A DNA stretch of 64,000 bases, taken from positions 62,001-126,000 of the forward strand of contig NZ_LXES01000026.1 of the NCBI RefSeq assembly GCF_001654845.1, in the 5' to 3' direction. Under the pieces are notes generated by a model. That model did not search any database. It was not told the DNA's origin and saw only the letters and a program-made list of their open reading frames with translations. The position numbers were made by a program, and so were the translations under genes. Source of the stretch: Enterobacter soli ATCC BAA-2102. GTDB taxonomy: Bacteria; Pseudomonadota; Gammaproteobacteria; Enterobacterales; Enterobacteriaceae. Below are positions 56,248 through 64,000 of this stretch, piece by piece. Each line of letters starts with the position of its first letter. The stretch's first letter is position 1.

Positions 56248-57048
56248 TTAATGACTCTGTGCCAGTGCGGCGCAGAGCTGTTTTGCGGCGAGGATAATAC
56301 GCGGGCTGGCGCGTTCAAACCAGTCACTGTTGAGTGGTATCACCGGTATTTTTAACTGGCCCTGCCAGAATTGTTCAACTTTAGGAATTTCGCTTGCACT
56401 TCCGACCACCACAATCGCCTGCGGCTGCCGCGCCAGGACCTGTTCCCGGCTGACCTGCGGCCAGGGCACCCGGCTCGCAGCAAAGATATTTTCACCGCCA
56501 CACACTTCCAGCACCTGATTCTGGATAGAGCCTTGTCCGGTGGTAAACAGCGGCTGGCTGCCAAATTGCAGGAAGACGCGCTTTTTCGTGGTGGTATCGT
56601 ATTTCGCTTTTAATGCCGCATAGTCGCGAAGCATGTTTTGTGCGGCAAGCTCAGCTTTTTGCGGCGCAGGGCTATAAGGCGCCAGGTCGCGCAGCGCCTG
56701 AGCAACCTGCTCAATGCTGACCGCATCAATCCACATGACCTTAATCCCCAGCGAGCTCAACTGATTGACTTGCCGCTCTGCATTACCCCCGCGCCAGGCC
56801 AGTACCACGTCTGGCTTAAGCGCCACAATGCGTTCAAGGTTCATACCTTGCCATGTCGAGACTTGCTCGATGCCTGCGGCCTGTGGCGGATAATCCGAAA
56901 AACTGCTTACGCCAATGGGCGTGATCCCGGCCGCAAAAGCCAGTTCAGTATTGGCGGGGGAGAGGGTAATCACGCGCGGCACAGCATAAAGCCATACTGG
57001 TGCGAGCAGAAGCAGGGCGCCCAGCGCCCTGAGGGCGTGCTTACCCAC
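56248..57048 (-). CDS. btuF: Vitamin B12 binding protein BtuF
   Basis: Periplasmic cobalamin-binding protein that feeds BtuCD. 266 residues with a signal peptide (cleavage near Ala22). Seen: the class III binding-protein fold, [17 protein letters not shown]-rich cobalamin contacts in VSTWQGMN and [10 protein letters not shown], and [10 protein letters not shown] near the end. The start is GTG (57046-57048) inside the last codons of mtnN, an eight-base overlap, so the genes are coupled. btuCD are not in this window. Confidence 0.95.
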   Translation of the reverse strand: MGKHALRALGALLLLAPVWLYAVPRVITLSPANTELAFAAGITPIGVSSFSDYPPQAAGIEQVSTWQGMNLERIVALKPDVVLAWRGGNAERQVNQLSSLGIKVMWIDAVSIEQVAQALRDLAPYSPAPQKAELAAQNMLRDYAALKAKYDTTTKKRVFLQFGSQPLFTTGQGSIQNQVLEVCGGENIFAASRVPWPQVSREQVLARQPQAIVVVGSASEIPKVEQFWQGQLKIPVIPLNSDWFERASPRIILAAKQLCAALAQSH

Positions 57049-57739
57049 GTGCCAGTTTCTGCACCAGGGTTTCTACCATCACGGTAGACTGTTTTGCTGC
57101 AACGGCCAGGAACTCGTCAAAGCTCAGGTGAGACTGCTGATCTGCAACGTCGGAAATGGCGCGAACCACCACGAACGGGACGCTGAAGTTATGACATACG
57201 TGCGCAATGGCAGTGGCTTCCATCTCAACGGCAACCGCCTGCGGGAAGTTGTGACGAATTTTCGCCAGACCCACGGAACCGTTGATGAACGCATCACCGC
57301 TGACAATCAGACCGCGCACGGCGTTGAGGTTCAGTTCGGCAATGCAGCTTTCTGCTGCGGCAATCAGTTTGTCATCCGCTTTAAAACCTGCCGGGCAACC
57401 CGGAAGCTGGCCATATTCATAACCAAACGCAGTAACGTCGGCATCGTGGTAACGCGCTTCATCGGATACTACGATATCACCCACTTTCAGCGTTGGCGCC
57501 AGGCCACCCGCAGAGCCGGTGTTAATGATGACATCTGGCTTGCAGCGTTCCAGCAACAGCGTTGCGCCAAGCGCAGCAGCAACTTTACCGATGCCTGATT
57601 TCAGCAGAGCAACCTCAACACCATTCAGCTGGCCGGTATAGATCTCACAACCACCCAGAGAGAGGGTCTGACGGTTCTCAATTTTGTCACGCAGCAGCGT
57701 AACTTCTTCTTCCATTGCACCAATAATGCCGATTTTCAT
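57041..57739 (-). CDS. mtnN: 5'-methylthioadenosine/S-adenosylhomocysteine nucleosidase
   Basis: Cleaves adenine from methylthioadenosine (the SpeE by-product), S-adenosylhomocysteine and 5'-deoxyadenosine. 232 residues, E. coli length. Seen: catalytic Glu12 in GAMEEEV, the substrate segment [12 protein letters not shown] and catalytic Asp in RAISDVAD. First gene of an mtnN-btuF-yadS run; divergent from dgt. Confidence 0.97.
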   Translation of the reverse strand: MKIGIIGAMEEEVTLLRDKIENRQTLSLGGCEIYTGQLNGVEVALLKSGIGKVAAALGATLLLERCKPDVIINTGSAGGLAPTLKVGDIVVSDEARYHDADVTAFGYEYGQLPGCPAGFKADDKLIAAAESCIAELNLNAVRGLIVSGDAFINGSVGLAKIRHNFPQAVAVEMEATAIAHVCHNFSVPFVVVRAISDVADQQSHLSFDEFLAVAAKQSTVMVETLVQKLARG

Positions 57740-57822
57740 AGATTTACTCGCGATGTGCCTTGTTAAGATGCATAGTCTATCATGGGCTTTAGTGGAAGCG
57801 CATTTCTCACGCGGGGGAGCAC

Positions 57823-59337
57823 ATGGCGCAGATCGATTTTCGCACCAAAATTAACTGGCATCGCCGTTTCCGTTCTCCGCAGGGAGACAAGAGTGAGCAC
57901 GAAATCCTGCGCATTTTTGAAAGCGATCGCGGACGCATCATTAACTCGCCTGCGATACGTCGTTTACAGCAAAAAACGCAGGTATTTCCGCTTGAGCGTA
58001 ACGCCGCGGTGCGTACGCGCTTAACCCATTCCATGGAAGTTCAGCAGGTGGGCCGCTACATTGCCAAAGAGATTTTAAGCCGTCTCAAAGAGCAGCGCTT
58101 GCTGGAAACATACGGTCTTGATGAGTTGACCGGCCCGTTTGAAAGCATCGTCGAGATGGCCTGCCTGATGCACGATATCGGGAATCCACCTTTTGGCCAT
58201 TTTGGCGAGGCTGCCATTAATGACTGGTTCAAACAGCGGCTTTTCCCTTCTGACGCCATCAGCCAGCCGCTAAGCGATGACCGCTGTGTTGTCCGGGACC
58301 TGCGTTTGCGGGAGGGCGAGGAAGCGCTTAACGAGCTGCGACGTAAAGTTCGCCAGGATCTGTGCCACTTTGAAGGAAATGCCCAGGGCATCCGGCTGGT
58401 GCATACCCTGATGCGCATGAACCTGACCTGGGCGCAGGTGGGATGCATCCTTAAATATACGCGTCCGGCATGGTGGATGGGTGAACCCCCGGCATCACAC
58501 AGTTATTTGATGAAAAAGCCGGGCTATTATTTATCCGAAGAAGTTTATATTGAACGGCTGCGTAAAGAACTTTTACTGACGCCGAATGGCCGTTTCCCAT
58601 TGACCTGGATTATGGAGGCCGCAGACGATATTTCCTATTGTGTTGCTGACCTCGAAGATGCCGTTGAGAAAAGAATATTCAGCGTTGAGGAGCTTTATCA
58701 GCATCTTTATGAAGCCTGGGGAAAACACGAAAAAGGGTCTTTGTTTGCTCAGGTTGTCGAAAATGCATGGGAAAAATCACGCTCAAATTCACTGAGTCGC
58801 AGTACAGAAGATCAGTTCTTTATGTATTTGCGGGTCAATACATTAAATAAATTGGTTCCCTACGCGGCCTCGCGCTTTATTGATAACCTGCCGCTGATTT
58901 TTAGCGGAGAATTCAATCACGCGTTGCTGGAAGATGATAGTGGTTTTAGCCAACTTCTTGAGTTATATAAGAATGTGGCCATGCGCCATGTCTTTAGTCA
59001 TCCCGATGTTGAGCAGCTCGAGTTGCAGGGGTACCGGGTGATAAGCGGTTTGCTGGAAATTTATCGGCCATTGCTACAATTATCGGTCGACGAATTTAGC
59101 GAGTTGGTGGAAAAAGAACGCGTGCGCCGCTTACCGATTGAATCCCGGTTGTACCATAAACTCTCGACCCGGCATCGTCTTGCTTACGTTGAGGCGATTA
59201 GCAAGATTGACCGCCATTCTGTCCAGTGGCCGGTGCTGGAATATTATTATCGCTGCCGCCTTATTCAGGACTATATCAGCGGGATGACGGATTTGTATGC
59301 CTGGGATGAATACCGCAAGCTGATGGCGGTTGAATAA
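57823..59337 (+). CDS. dgt: Deoxyguanosinetriphosphate triphosphohydrolase
   Basis: Hydrolyses dGTP to deoxyguanosine and triphosphate; hexameric, cytosolic. 504 residues. Seen: the HD-domain metal motifs in RLTHSMEV and [16 protein letters not shown], and a later Asp in [23 protein letters not shown] precedes the ATG. Known target of phage T7 Gp1.2, so it has a link with phage defence. Confidence 0.96.
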   Translation: MAQIDFRTKINWHRRFRSPQGDKSEHEILRIFESDRGRIINSPAIRRLQQKTQVFPLERNAAVRTRLTHSMEVQQVGRYIAKEILSRLKEQRLLETYGLDELTGPFESIVEMACLMHDIGNPPFGHFGEAAINDWFKQRLFPSDAISQPLSDDRCVVRDLRLREGEEALNELRRKVRQDLCHFEGNAQGIRLVHTLMRMNLTWAQVGCILKYTRPAWWMGEPPASHSYLMKKPGYYLSEEVYIERLRKELLLTPNGRFPLTWIMEAADDISYCVADLEDAVEKRIFSVEELYQHLYEAWGKHEKGSLFAQVVENAWEKSRSNSLSRSTEDQFFMYLRVNTLNKLVPYAASRFIDNLPLIFSGEFNHALLEDDSGFSQLLELYKNVAMRHVFSHPDVEQLELQGYRVISGLLEIYRPLLQLSVDEFSELVEKERVRRLPIESRLYHKLSTRHRLAYVEAISKIDRHSVQWPVLEYYYRCRLIQDYISGMTDLYAWDEYRKLMAVE

Positions 59338-59395
59338 TTTCGGAGTTTTGTAAAGACGACCAATAAATTTTTACTTTTTCCATAAACTTAATCCC

Positions 59396-59423
59396 GGAAC
59401 TAAGCGGTATAAAACGAATCTGA
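59396..59423 (+). promoter_or_regulatory. Sigma-E promoter of degP
   Basis: GGAACTA (59396-59402), 16-base spacer, TCTGA (59419-59423): close to the sigma-E consensus GGAACTT-N16-TCTGA, 45 bases before the start codon. Envelope-stress induction of degP is known. Confidence 0.85.
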
Positions 59424-59468
59424 GTTACACAGCAATTCTGCGTTATCTGTAAATCGAGATTGAGAAAT

Positions 59469-60914
59469 ATGAAAAAAACCACATTAGCAATGAGTGCACT
59501 GGCTCTGAGTTTAGGTTTAGCGCTGTCCCCTCTGTCTGCTTTTGCAGCCGAGACAGCGTCGTCGGCAGCAACCGCGCAGCAGATGCCAAGCCTGGCACCG
59601 ATGCTCGAAAAAGTGATGCCATCGGTGGTGAGTATTAACGTTGAGGGCAGCACGACCGTCAACACGCCGCGGATGCCGCGTAACTTCCAGCAGTTCTTTG
59701 GCGATAACTCGCCGTTCTGCCAGGACGGTTCGCCGTTCCAGAGCTCCCCGTTCTGTCAGGGGGGTGGCGCAGGCGATGACAGCCAGGGCGGTAATGGCGG
59801 TGGCCAGCAACAGAAATTCATGGCGCTTGGATCCGGCGTAATTATTGACGCAGCAAAAGGCTATGTCGTCACCAACAACCACGTGGTTGATAACGCCAAT
59901 AGCATCAAAGTTCAGCTGAGCGATGGCCGCAAGTTTGACGCGAAAGTCGTGGGTAAAGATCCGCGTTCTGACATCGCGCTGATCCAGATTCAGGATCCGA
60001 AAAACCTGACGGCGATTAAAATTGCCGACTCCGATGCCCTGCGCGTAGGCGATTACACCGTGGCCATCGGTAACCCGTTCGGTCTGGGTGAAACCGTGAC
60101 CTCCGGTATTGTCTCCGCCCTCGGTCGTAGCGGCCTGAATGCAGAGAACTACGAGAACTTTATCCAGACAGATGCGGCTATCAACCGTGGTAACTCTGGT
60201 GGTGCGCTGGTTAACCTTAATGGTGAGCTGATTGGTATCAACACCGCGATTCTGGCACCAGACGGCGGTAACATCGGTATCGGCTTTGCTATCCCAAGCA
60301 ACATGGTGAAAAACCTGACCGCTCAGATGGTGCAGTATGGCCAGGTGAAACGCGGTGAACTGGGTATCCTGGGGACCGAGCTGAACTCTGAGCTGGCAAA
60401 AGCGATGAAAGTGGATGCTCAGCGCGGTGCATTCGTAAGCCAGGTGATGCCGAACTCGTCCGCCGCGAAAGCGGGTATCAAGGCGGGTGATGTCATTACC
60501 TCCCTGAACGGGAAACCTATCAGCAGCTTCGCCGCACTGCGTGCAGAGGTGGGTTCTATGCCGGTGGGCAGCAAAATCACCCTCGGCCTGCTGCGTGATG
60601 GCAAGCCTGTAAACGTAAGCCTTGAGTTGCAGCAGAGCAGTCAGAACCAGGTTGACTCCAGTACCATCTTCAGCGGCATTGAAGGCGCAGAGATGAGCAA
60701 CAAGGGCGAGGATAAAGGTGTGGTGGTGAACAACGTGAAAGCGAATTCACCGGCTGCCCGTATCGGCCTGAAAAAGGGTGATGTGATCATGGGTGCGAAC
60801 CAGCAGCCAGTGAAAAACATCGCTGAATTGCGCAAAATTCTCGACAGCAAACCATCAGTGCTGGCGTTGAACATCCAGCGTGGCGACTCCTCACTCTATC
60901 TGCTGATGCAGTAA
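59469..60914 (+). CDS. degP: Periplasmic serine protease/chaperone DegP
   Basis: Degrades or holds misfolded periplasmic proteins in large cage oligomers. 481 residues. Seen: signal peptide (cleavage after Ala26), an LA loop with two cysteines (SPFCQDG, SPFCQGG), catalytic triad His (TNNHVVD), Asp (RSDIAL) and Ser (GNSGGAL), and two PDZ domains. The Gly/Gln-rich loop after the LA cysteines (GAGDDSQGGNGGGQQQ) is several residues longer than in E. coli. Driven by a sigma-E promoter. Confidence 0.97.
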   Translation: MKKTTLAMSALALSLGLALSPLSAFAAETASSAATAQQMPSLAPMLEKVMPSVVSINVEGSTTVNTPRMPRNFQQFFGDNSPFCQDGSPFQSSPFCQGGGAGDDSQGGNGGGQQQKFMALGSGVIIDAAKGYVVTNNHVVDNANSIKVQLSDGRKFDAKVVGKDPRSDIALIQIQDPKNLTAIKIADSDALRVGDYTVAIGNPFGLGETVTSGIVSALGRSGLNAENYENFIQTDAAINRGNSGGALVNLNGELIGINTAILAPDGGNIGIGFAIPSNMVKNLTAQMVQYGQVKRGELGILGTELNSELAKAMKVDAQRGAFVSQVMPNSSAAKAGIKAGDVITSLNGKPISSFAALRAEVGSMPVGSKITLGLLRDGKPVNVSLELQQSSQNQVDSSTIFSGIEGAEMSNKGEDKGVVVNNVKANSPAARIGLKKGDVIMGANQQPVKNIAELRKILDSKPSVLALNIQRGDSSLYLLMQ

Positions 60915-60924
60915 TCCCGCCCAG

Positions 60925-60955
60925 GCTCCTGCTCGTTGCTGAGCAGGGGCTTTTT
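60925..60955 (+). terminator. Terminator after degP
   Basis: GCTCCTGCTC pairs with GAGCAGGGGC around a six-base loop, followed by TTTTTC. Confidence 0.9.
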
Positions 60956-61069
60956 CGTTTCTGTGACCCTTTCCACAAGTCCATACTTATTCCCCTGACT
61001 TTGTGCATTCGCACAATGCGACAGCGATTGAACTCCCCTATGCTTGAGCTCTGCTCACAGGAGGGTTAC

Positions 61070-62227
61070 ATGGCTGGCTGGCATCTTGATACCAAAATGG
61101 CGCAGGATATCGTGGCGCGTACCATGCGCATCATCGATACCAATATCAACGTAATGGATGCCCGTGGGCGCATTATCGGCAGTGGCGATCGCGAGCGCAT
61201 TGGGGAATTGCACGAAGGTGCGCTGTTGGTGCTCTCTCAGGGGCGCGTGGTGGATATCGACGATGCGGTGGCGAAACATCTCCATGGCGTACGGCAGGGC
61301 ATTAACTTACCGCTGCGACTTGAAGGCGAAATTGTCGGGGTGATCGGCCTGACCGGGGAGCCGGAATCTCTGCGTAAATATGGCGAGCTGGTCTGCATGA
61401 CGGCAGAAATGATGCTTGAACAGTCGCGCCTGATGCACCTGCTGGCGCAGGACAGCCGGTTGCGCGAAGAGCTGGTTATGAATCTTATCCAGGCAGAAGA
61501 GCACACTCCTGCACTCAGCGAGTGGGCGCAGCGTCTGGGTATCGATCTTAATCAGCCGCGCGTAGTGGCGGTGATTGAAGTGGACAGCGGTCAGCTTGGC
61601 GTGGACAGCGCGATGGCGGAGCTACAGCAACTGCAAAATGCGCTGGCAACACCAGAGCGCAACAACCTGGTGGCGATTGTTTCTCTGACCGAGATGGTGG
61701 TGCTCAAACCCGCACTCAATCAGTTTGGGCGCTGGGACGCCGAAGATCACCGTCGCCGGGTTGATCAGCTTATCGCGCGGATGAAAGAGAACGGCCAGCT
61801 TCGTTTTCGCGTTGCGCTGGGGAACTACTTTACCGGACCGGGCAGCATTGCCCGCTCCTGGCGAACCGCGCGCACTACTATGATGGTGGGCAAGCAACGG
61901 ATGCCCGAGAGCCGTAGCTACTTCTATCAGGATCTGATGCTACCCGTTCTGCTCGACAGCCTGCGAGGTGGCTGGCAGGCCAATGAACTGGCGCGCCCGT
62001 TAGTACGACTGAAAGCAATGGATAACAACGGCTTGCTGCGGCGTACATTGCAGGCGTGGTTTCGCCATAACGTGCAGCCTCTGGCTACATCGAAAGCGCT
62101 GTTTATTCACCGTAATACGCTGGAATACCGGCTTAACCGGATCTCGGAACTGACGGGGCTGGATCTGGGGAATTTCGATGACAGGCTGTTGTTGTATGTG
62201 GCGTTGCAGCTGGATGAGCAGAGATAA
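61070..62227 (+). CDS. cdaR: Sugar diacid utilisation regulator CdaR
   Basis: Transcription activator for glucarate, galactarate and glycerate use. 385 residues, E. coli length. Seen: an N-terminal diacid-recognition domain (TNINVMDARGRIIGSGD), a central GGDEF-like middle region, and a C-terminal PucR-type helix-turn-helix (SKALFIHRNTLEYRLNRI). AGGAGG six bases before the ATG fixes the start. Its target operons (gar, gud) are elsewhere. Confidence 0.96.
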   Translation: MAGWHLDTKMAQDIVARTMRIIDTNINVMDARGRIIGSGDRERIGELHEGALLVLSQGRVVDIDDAVAKHLHGVRQGINLPLRLEGEIVGVIGLTGEPESLRKYGELVCMTAEMMLEQSRLMHLLAQDSRLREELVMNLIQAEEHTPALSEWAQRLGIDLNQPRVVAVIEVDSGQLGVDSAMAELQQLQNALATPERNNLVAIVSLTEMVVLKPALNQFGRWDAEDHRRRVDQLIARMKENGQLRFRVALGNYFTGPGSIARSWRTARTTMMVGKQRMPESRSYFYQDLMLPVLLDSLRGGWQANELARPLVRLKAMDNNGLLRRTLQAWFRHNVQPLATSKALFIHRNTLEYRLNRISELTGLDLGNFDDRLLLYVALQLDEQR

Positions 62228-62236
62228 AGGGTTTCA

Positions 62237-62282
62237 CCCTCTCCCTGTGGGAGAGGGCCGGGGTGAGGGCATCAGGCCGCAC
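62237..62282 (-). repeat. Dispersed palindromic repeat, copy 6
   Basis: CCCTCTCCC/GGGAGAGGG hairpin followed by the reverse complement of the GCGGCCTGATG arm, between convergent cdaR and yaeH. Confidence 0.85.
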
Positions 62283-62287
62283 CCAAC

Positions 62288-62677
62288 TTATTTATTGCGA
62301 GTTAATTTCTCAAGATCCGCTTCAATTTCGCTGATCTTGTTGGTAACAACGCTTTCCAGATGACGCAGGTCATCAAGGATCTTACGTTTGAGATCGACTT
62401 CGGTGCGATCGCGCTGGCAGATCTGATCGAGTTCATCGATCACATAGCGCAGGTTCGGGCTAATTTCCTGAACCTCTTTGTATCCCTGACCGATGCCATC
62501 GGCAACGACGGTCTTACGCTGGCGTGGGTATTTAAACTTCACGCTCTTGGCGAAAAACTCTCCTTTGTCCTTGTGAAAATAGATTTTCAAAATATCGTTA
62601 TTGGCTTCCTGACGGAGGCTGTAACGATCAATTTCATCAGGATTGGTAATGCCCAGACTTTTCAGATTATCGTACAT
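62288..62677 (-). CDS. yaeH: UPF0325 family protein YaeH
   Basis: Uncharacterised cytosolic protein of 129 residues, close to E. coli YaeH. Mostly helical and charged, with a C-terminal stretch likely to form a coiled coil (about 95-127). No catalytic motif seen. In E. coli yaeI lies between yaeH and dapD; here that gene is absent. Confidence 0.93.
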   Translation of the reverse strand: MYDNLKSLGITNPDEIDRYSLRQEANNDILKIYFHKDKGEFFAKSVKFKYPRQRKTVVADGIGQGYKEVQEISPNLRYVIDELDQICQRDRTEVDLKRKILDDLRHLESVVTNKISEIEADLEKLTRNK

Positions 62678-62750
62678 AGCGGTACCCTTGATCTCAACAT
62701 AACCTTTGAATAATTAACGAAAAAATCTATTTTCGCCACCCTCAGATACA

Positions 62751-62777
62751 AAAAAAGCGGGGTCGCCCCCGCTTTTT
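62751..62777 (-). terminator. Terminator after dapD
   Basis: Stem AAGCGGGG/CCCCGCTT with A- and T-runs on both sides; lies 12 bases beyond the dapD stop and could work on both strands. Confidence 0.88.
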
Positions 62778-62788
62778 GTTATACCCGA

Positions 62789-63613
62789 TTAATCGATGGT
62801 GCGCAGCAGTTCATTGATACCTACTTTGCCGCGCGTTTTCGCATCGACTTTCTTCACGATAACCGCACAGTACAGGCTGTATTTGCCATCTTTTGACGGC
62901 AGGTTACCGGAAACAACCACGGAGCCTGCTGGTACGCGGCCGTAATGTACTTCGCCGGTTTCACGGTCATAAATACGGGTGCTCTGGCCGATGTAAACGC
63001 CCATGGAGATAACAGAGCCTTCTTCCACGATAACGCCTTCAACCACTTCAGAGCGTGCGCCGATGAAGCAGTTGTCTTCGATGATGGTTGGGTTCGCCTG
63101 GAGCGGCTCCAGAACGCCACCGATACCCACGCCGCCAGACAGGTGGACGTTTTTACCGATCTGCGCGCAAGAACCTACTGTCGCCCAGGTATCCACCATA
63201 GTGCCTTCGTCAACGTAAGCACCGATGTTCACGTAGGATGGCATCAGCACGGTGTTGCGAGCGATGAATGCGCCCTGACGAACTGCTGCTGGCGGAACCA
63301 CGCGGAAACCTTCTTTCTGGAAGCGCGCTTCGTCGTAGTCAGCGAATTTCATCGGGACTTTATCGAAGTAGCGGCTTTCTGCTCCGTCGATAACCTGGTT
63401 ATCGTTGATACGGAAAGAGAGCAGCACGGCTTTTTTCAGCCACTGATGAGTTACCCACTGACCGTTGATCTTTTCTGCTACGCGCAGTGCGCCGGAATCC
63501 AGCAGGGAAATCACCTGGTTAACGGCTTCACGGGTAACGGTATCCACATTTGCCGGGGTAATCTCGGCGCGACGCTCAAAAGCGGACTCAATAACGTTCT
63601 GTAACTGCTGCAT
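62789..63613 (-). CDS. dapD: Tetrahydrodipicolinate N-succinyltransferase
   Basis: Succinylates tetrahydrodipicolinate in lysine and diaminopimelate synthesis. 274 residues, E. coli length. Seen: an N-terminal helical domain and a left-handed beta-helix built from hexapeptide repeats ([44 protein letters not shown]). Transcribed after glnD on the same strand with a 32-base gap. Confidence 0.98.
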   Translation of the reverse strand: MQQLQNVIESAFERRAEITPANVDTVTREAVNQVISLLDSGALRVAEKINGQWVTHQWLKKAVLLSFRINDNQVIDGAESRYFDKVPMKFADYDEARFQKEGFRVVPPAAVRQGAFIARNTVLMPSYVNIGAYVDEGTMVDTWATVGSCAQIGKNVHLSGGVGIGGVLEPLQANPTIIEDNCFIGARSEVVEGVIVEEGSVISMGVYIGQSTRIYDRETGEVHYGRVPAGSVVVSGNLPSKDGKYSLYCAVIVKKVDAKTRGKVGINELLRTID

Positions 63614-63645
63614 TGTTTACTCTTTCCATTTCACTAAAAAACACG

Positions 63646-64000
<355 letters not shown>

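Overview
The window is chromosomal DNA from a member of the Enterobacteriaceae, close to Enterobacter, Lelliottia or Leclercia. Nearly all of it follows the Escherichia coli aroP to glnD order (pdhR-aceE-aceF-lpd, acnB, speED, cueO, gcd, hpt, can, panBCD, pcnB-folK, dksA-gluQ, hrpB, mrcB, fhuACDB, hemL, clcA, erpA, btuF, mtnN, dgt, degP, cdaR, dapD, glnD), and most proteins are close to E. coli in length and sequence. The genus is inferred from recalled protein similarity, not computed. I found no rRNA or tRNA gene, CRISPR array, insertion sequence, prophage or clear pseudogene.

Layout. 1-2563: a sugar:cation symporter cut by the window edge, then aroP. 3007-10206: the pyruvate dehydrogenase operon with its PdhR repressor and a separately promoted lpd. 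10358-13548: an accessory envelope cluster between lpd and acnB, made of a chromosomal TraT-like lipoprotein gene facing a two-gene unit of yacH (DUF3300) and a DUF2950 gene. 13549-14038: a long intergenic region with a strong terminator and a possible small RNA upstream of acnB. 14039-28724: aconitase B, polyamine synthesis, copper oxidase, membrane glucose dehydrogenase, purine salvage, carbonic anhydrase, an ABC exporter, an EIIA-like protein and a polysaccharide deacetylase. 28731-40858: pantothenate and folate synthesis, RNA processing genes, DksA, a helicase and PBP1B. 41189-46032: a four-gene chaperone-usher fimbrial operon inserted between mrcB and fhuA behind an AT-rich region. 46237-52161: ferrichrome uptake. 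52258-64000: haem synthesis, ClcA, Fe-S carrier, vitamin B12 binding protein, MTA/SAH nucleosidase, dGTPase, DegP, CdaR, DapD and the end of GlnD.

How genes connect. PdhR has a perfect operator in its own promoter and controls aceEF; Lpd supplies the E3 subunit. PanB, PanC and PanD form one minus-strand run for pantothenate. FhuA, C, D and B form the whole ferrichrome route. SpeE and SpeD make spermidine. Regulatory sites that can be read directly include a PdhR operator, a CueR-type promoter with 19-bp spacing at cueO, a consensus CRP site over the predicted gcd -35, and a sigma-E promoter at degP.

Most unusual items: the traT / DUF2950 / yacH cluster, the candidate RNA at 13700-13807, six copies of a 46-bp palindromic repeat placed at gene 3' ends, the relocated minimal fimbrial operon, a FhuA with a shortened phage-binding loop, and the AUU start of pcnB. 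I do not see a wholly new defence or metabolic system. The lpd-acnB cluster and the fimbrial operon are the best places to look for undescribed biology.
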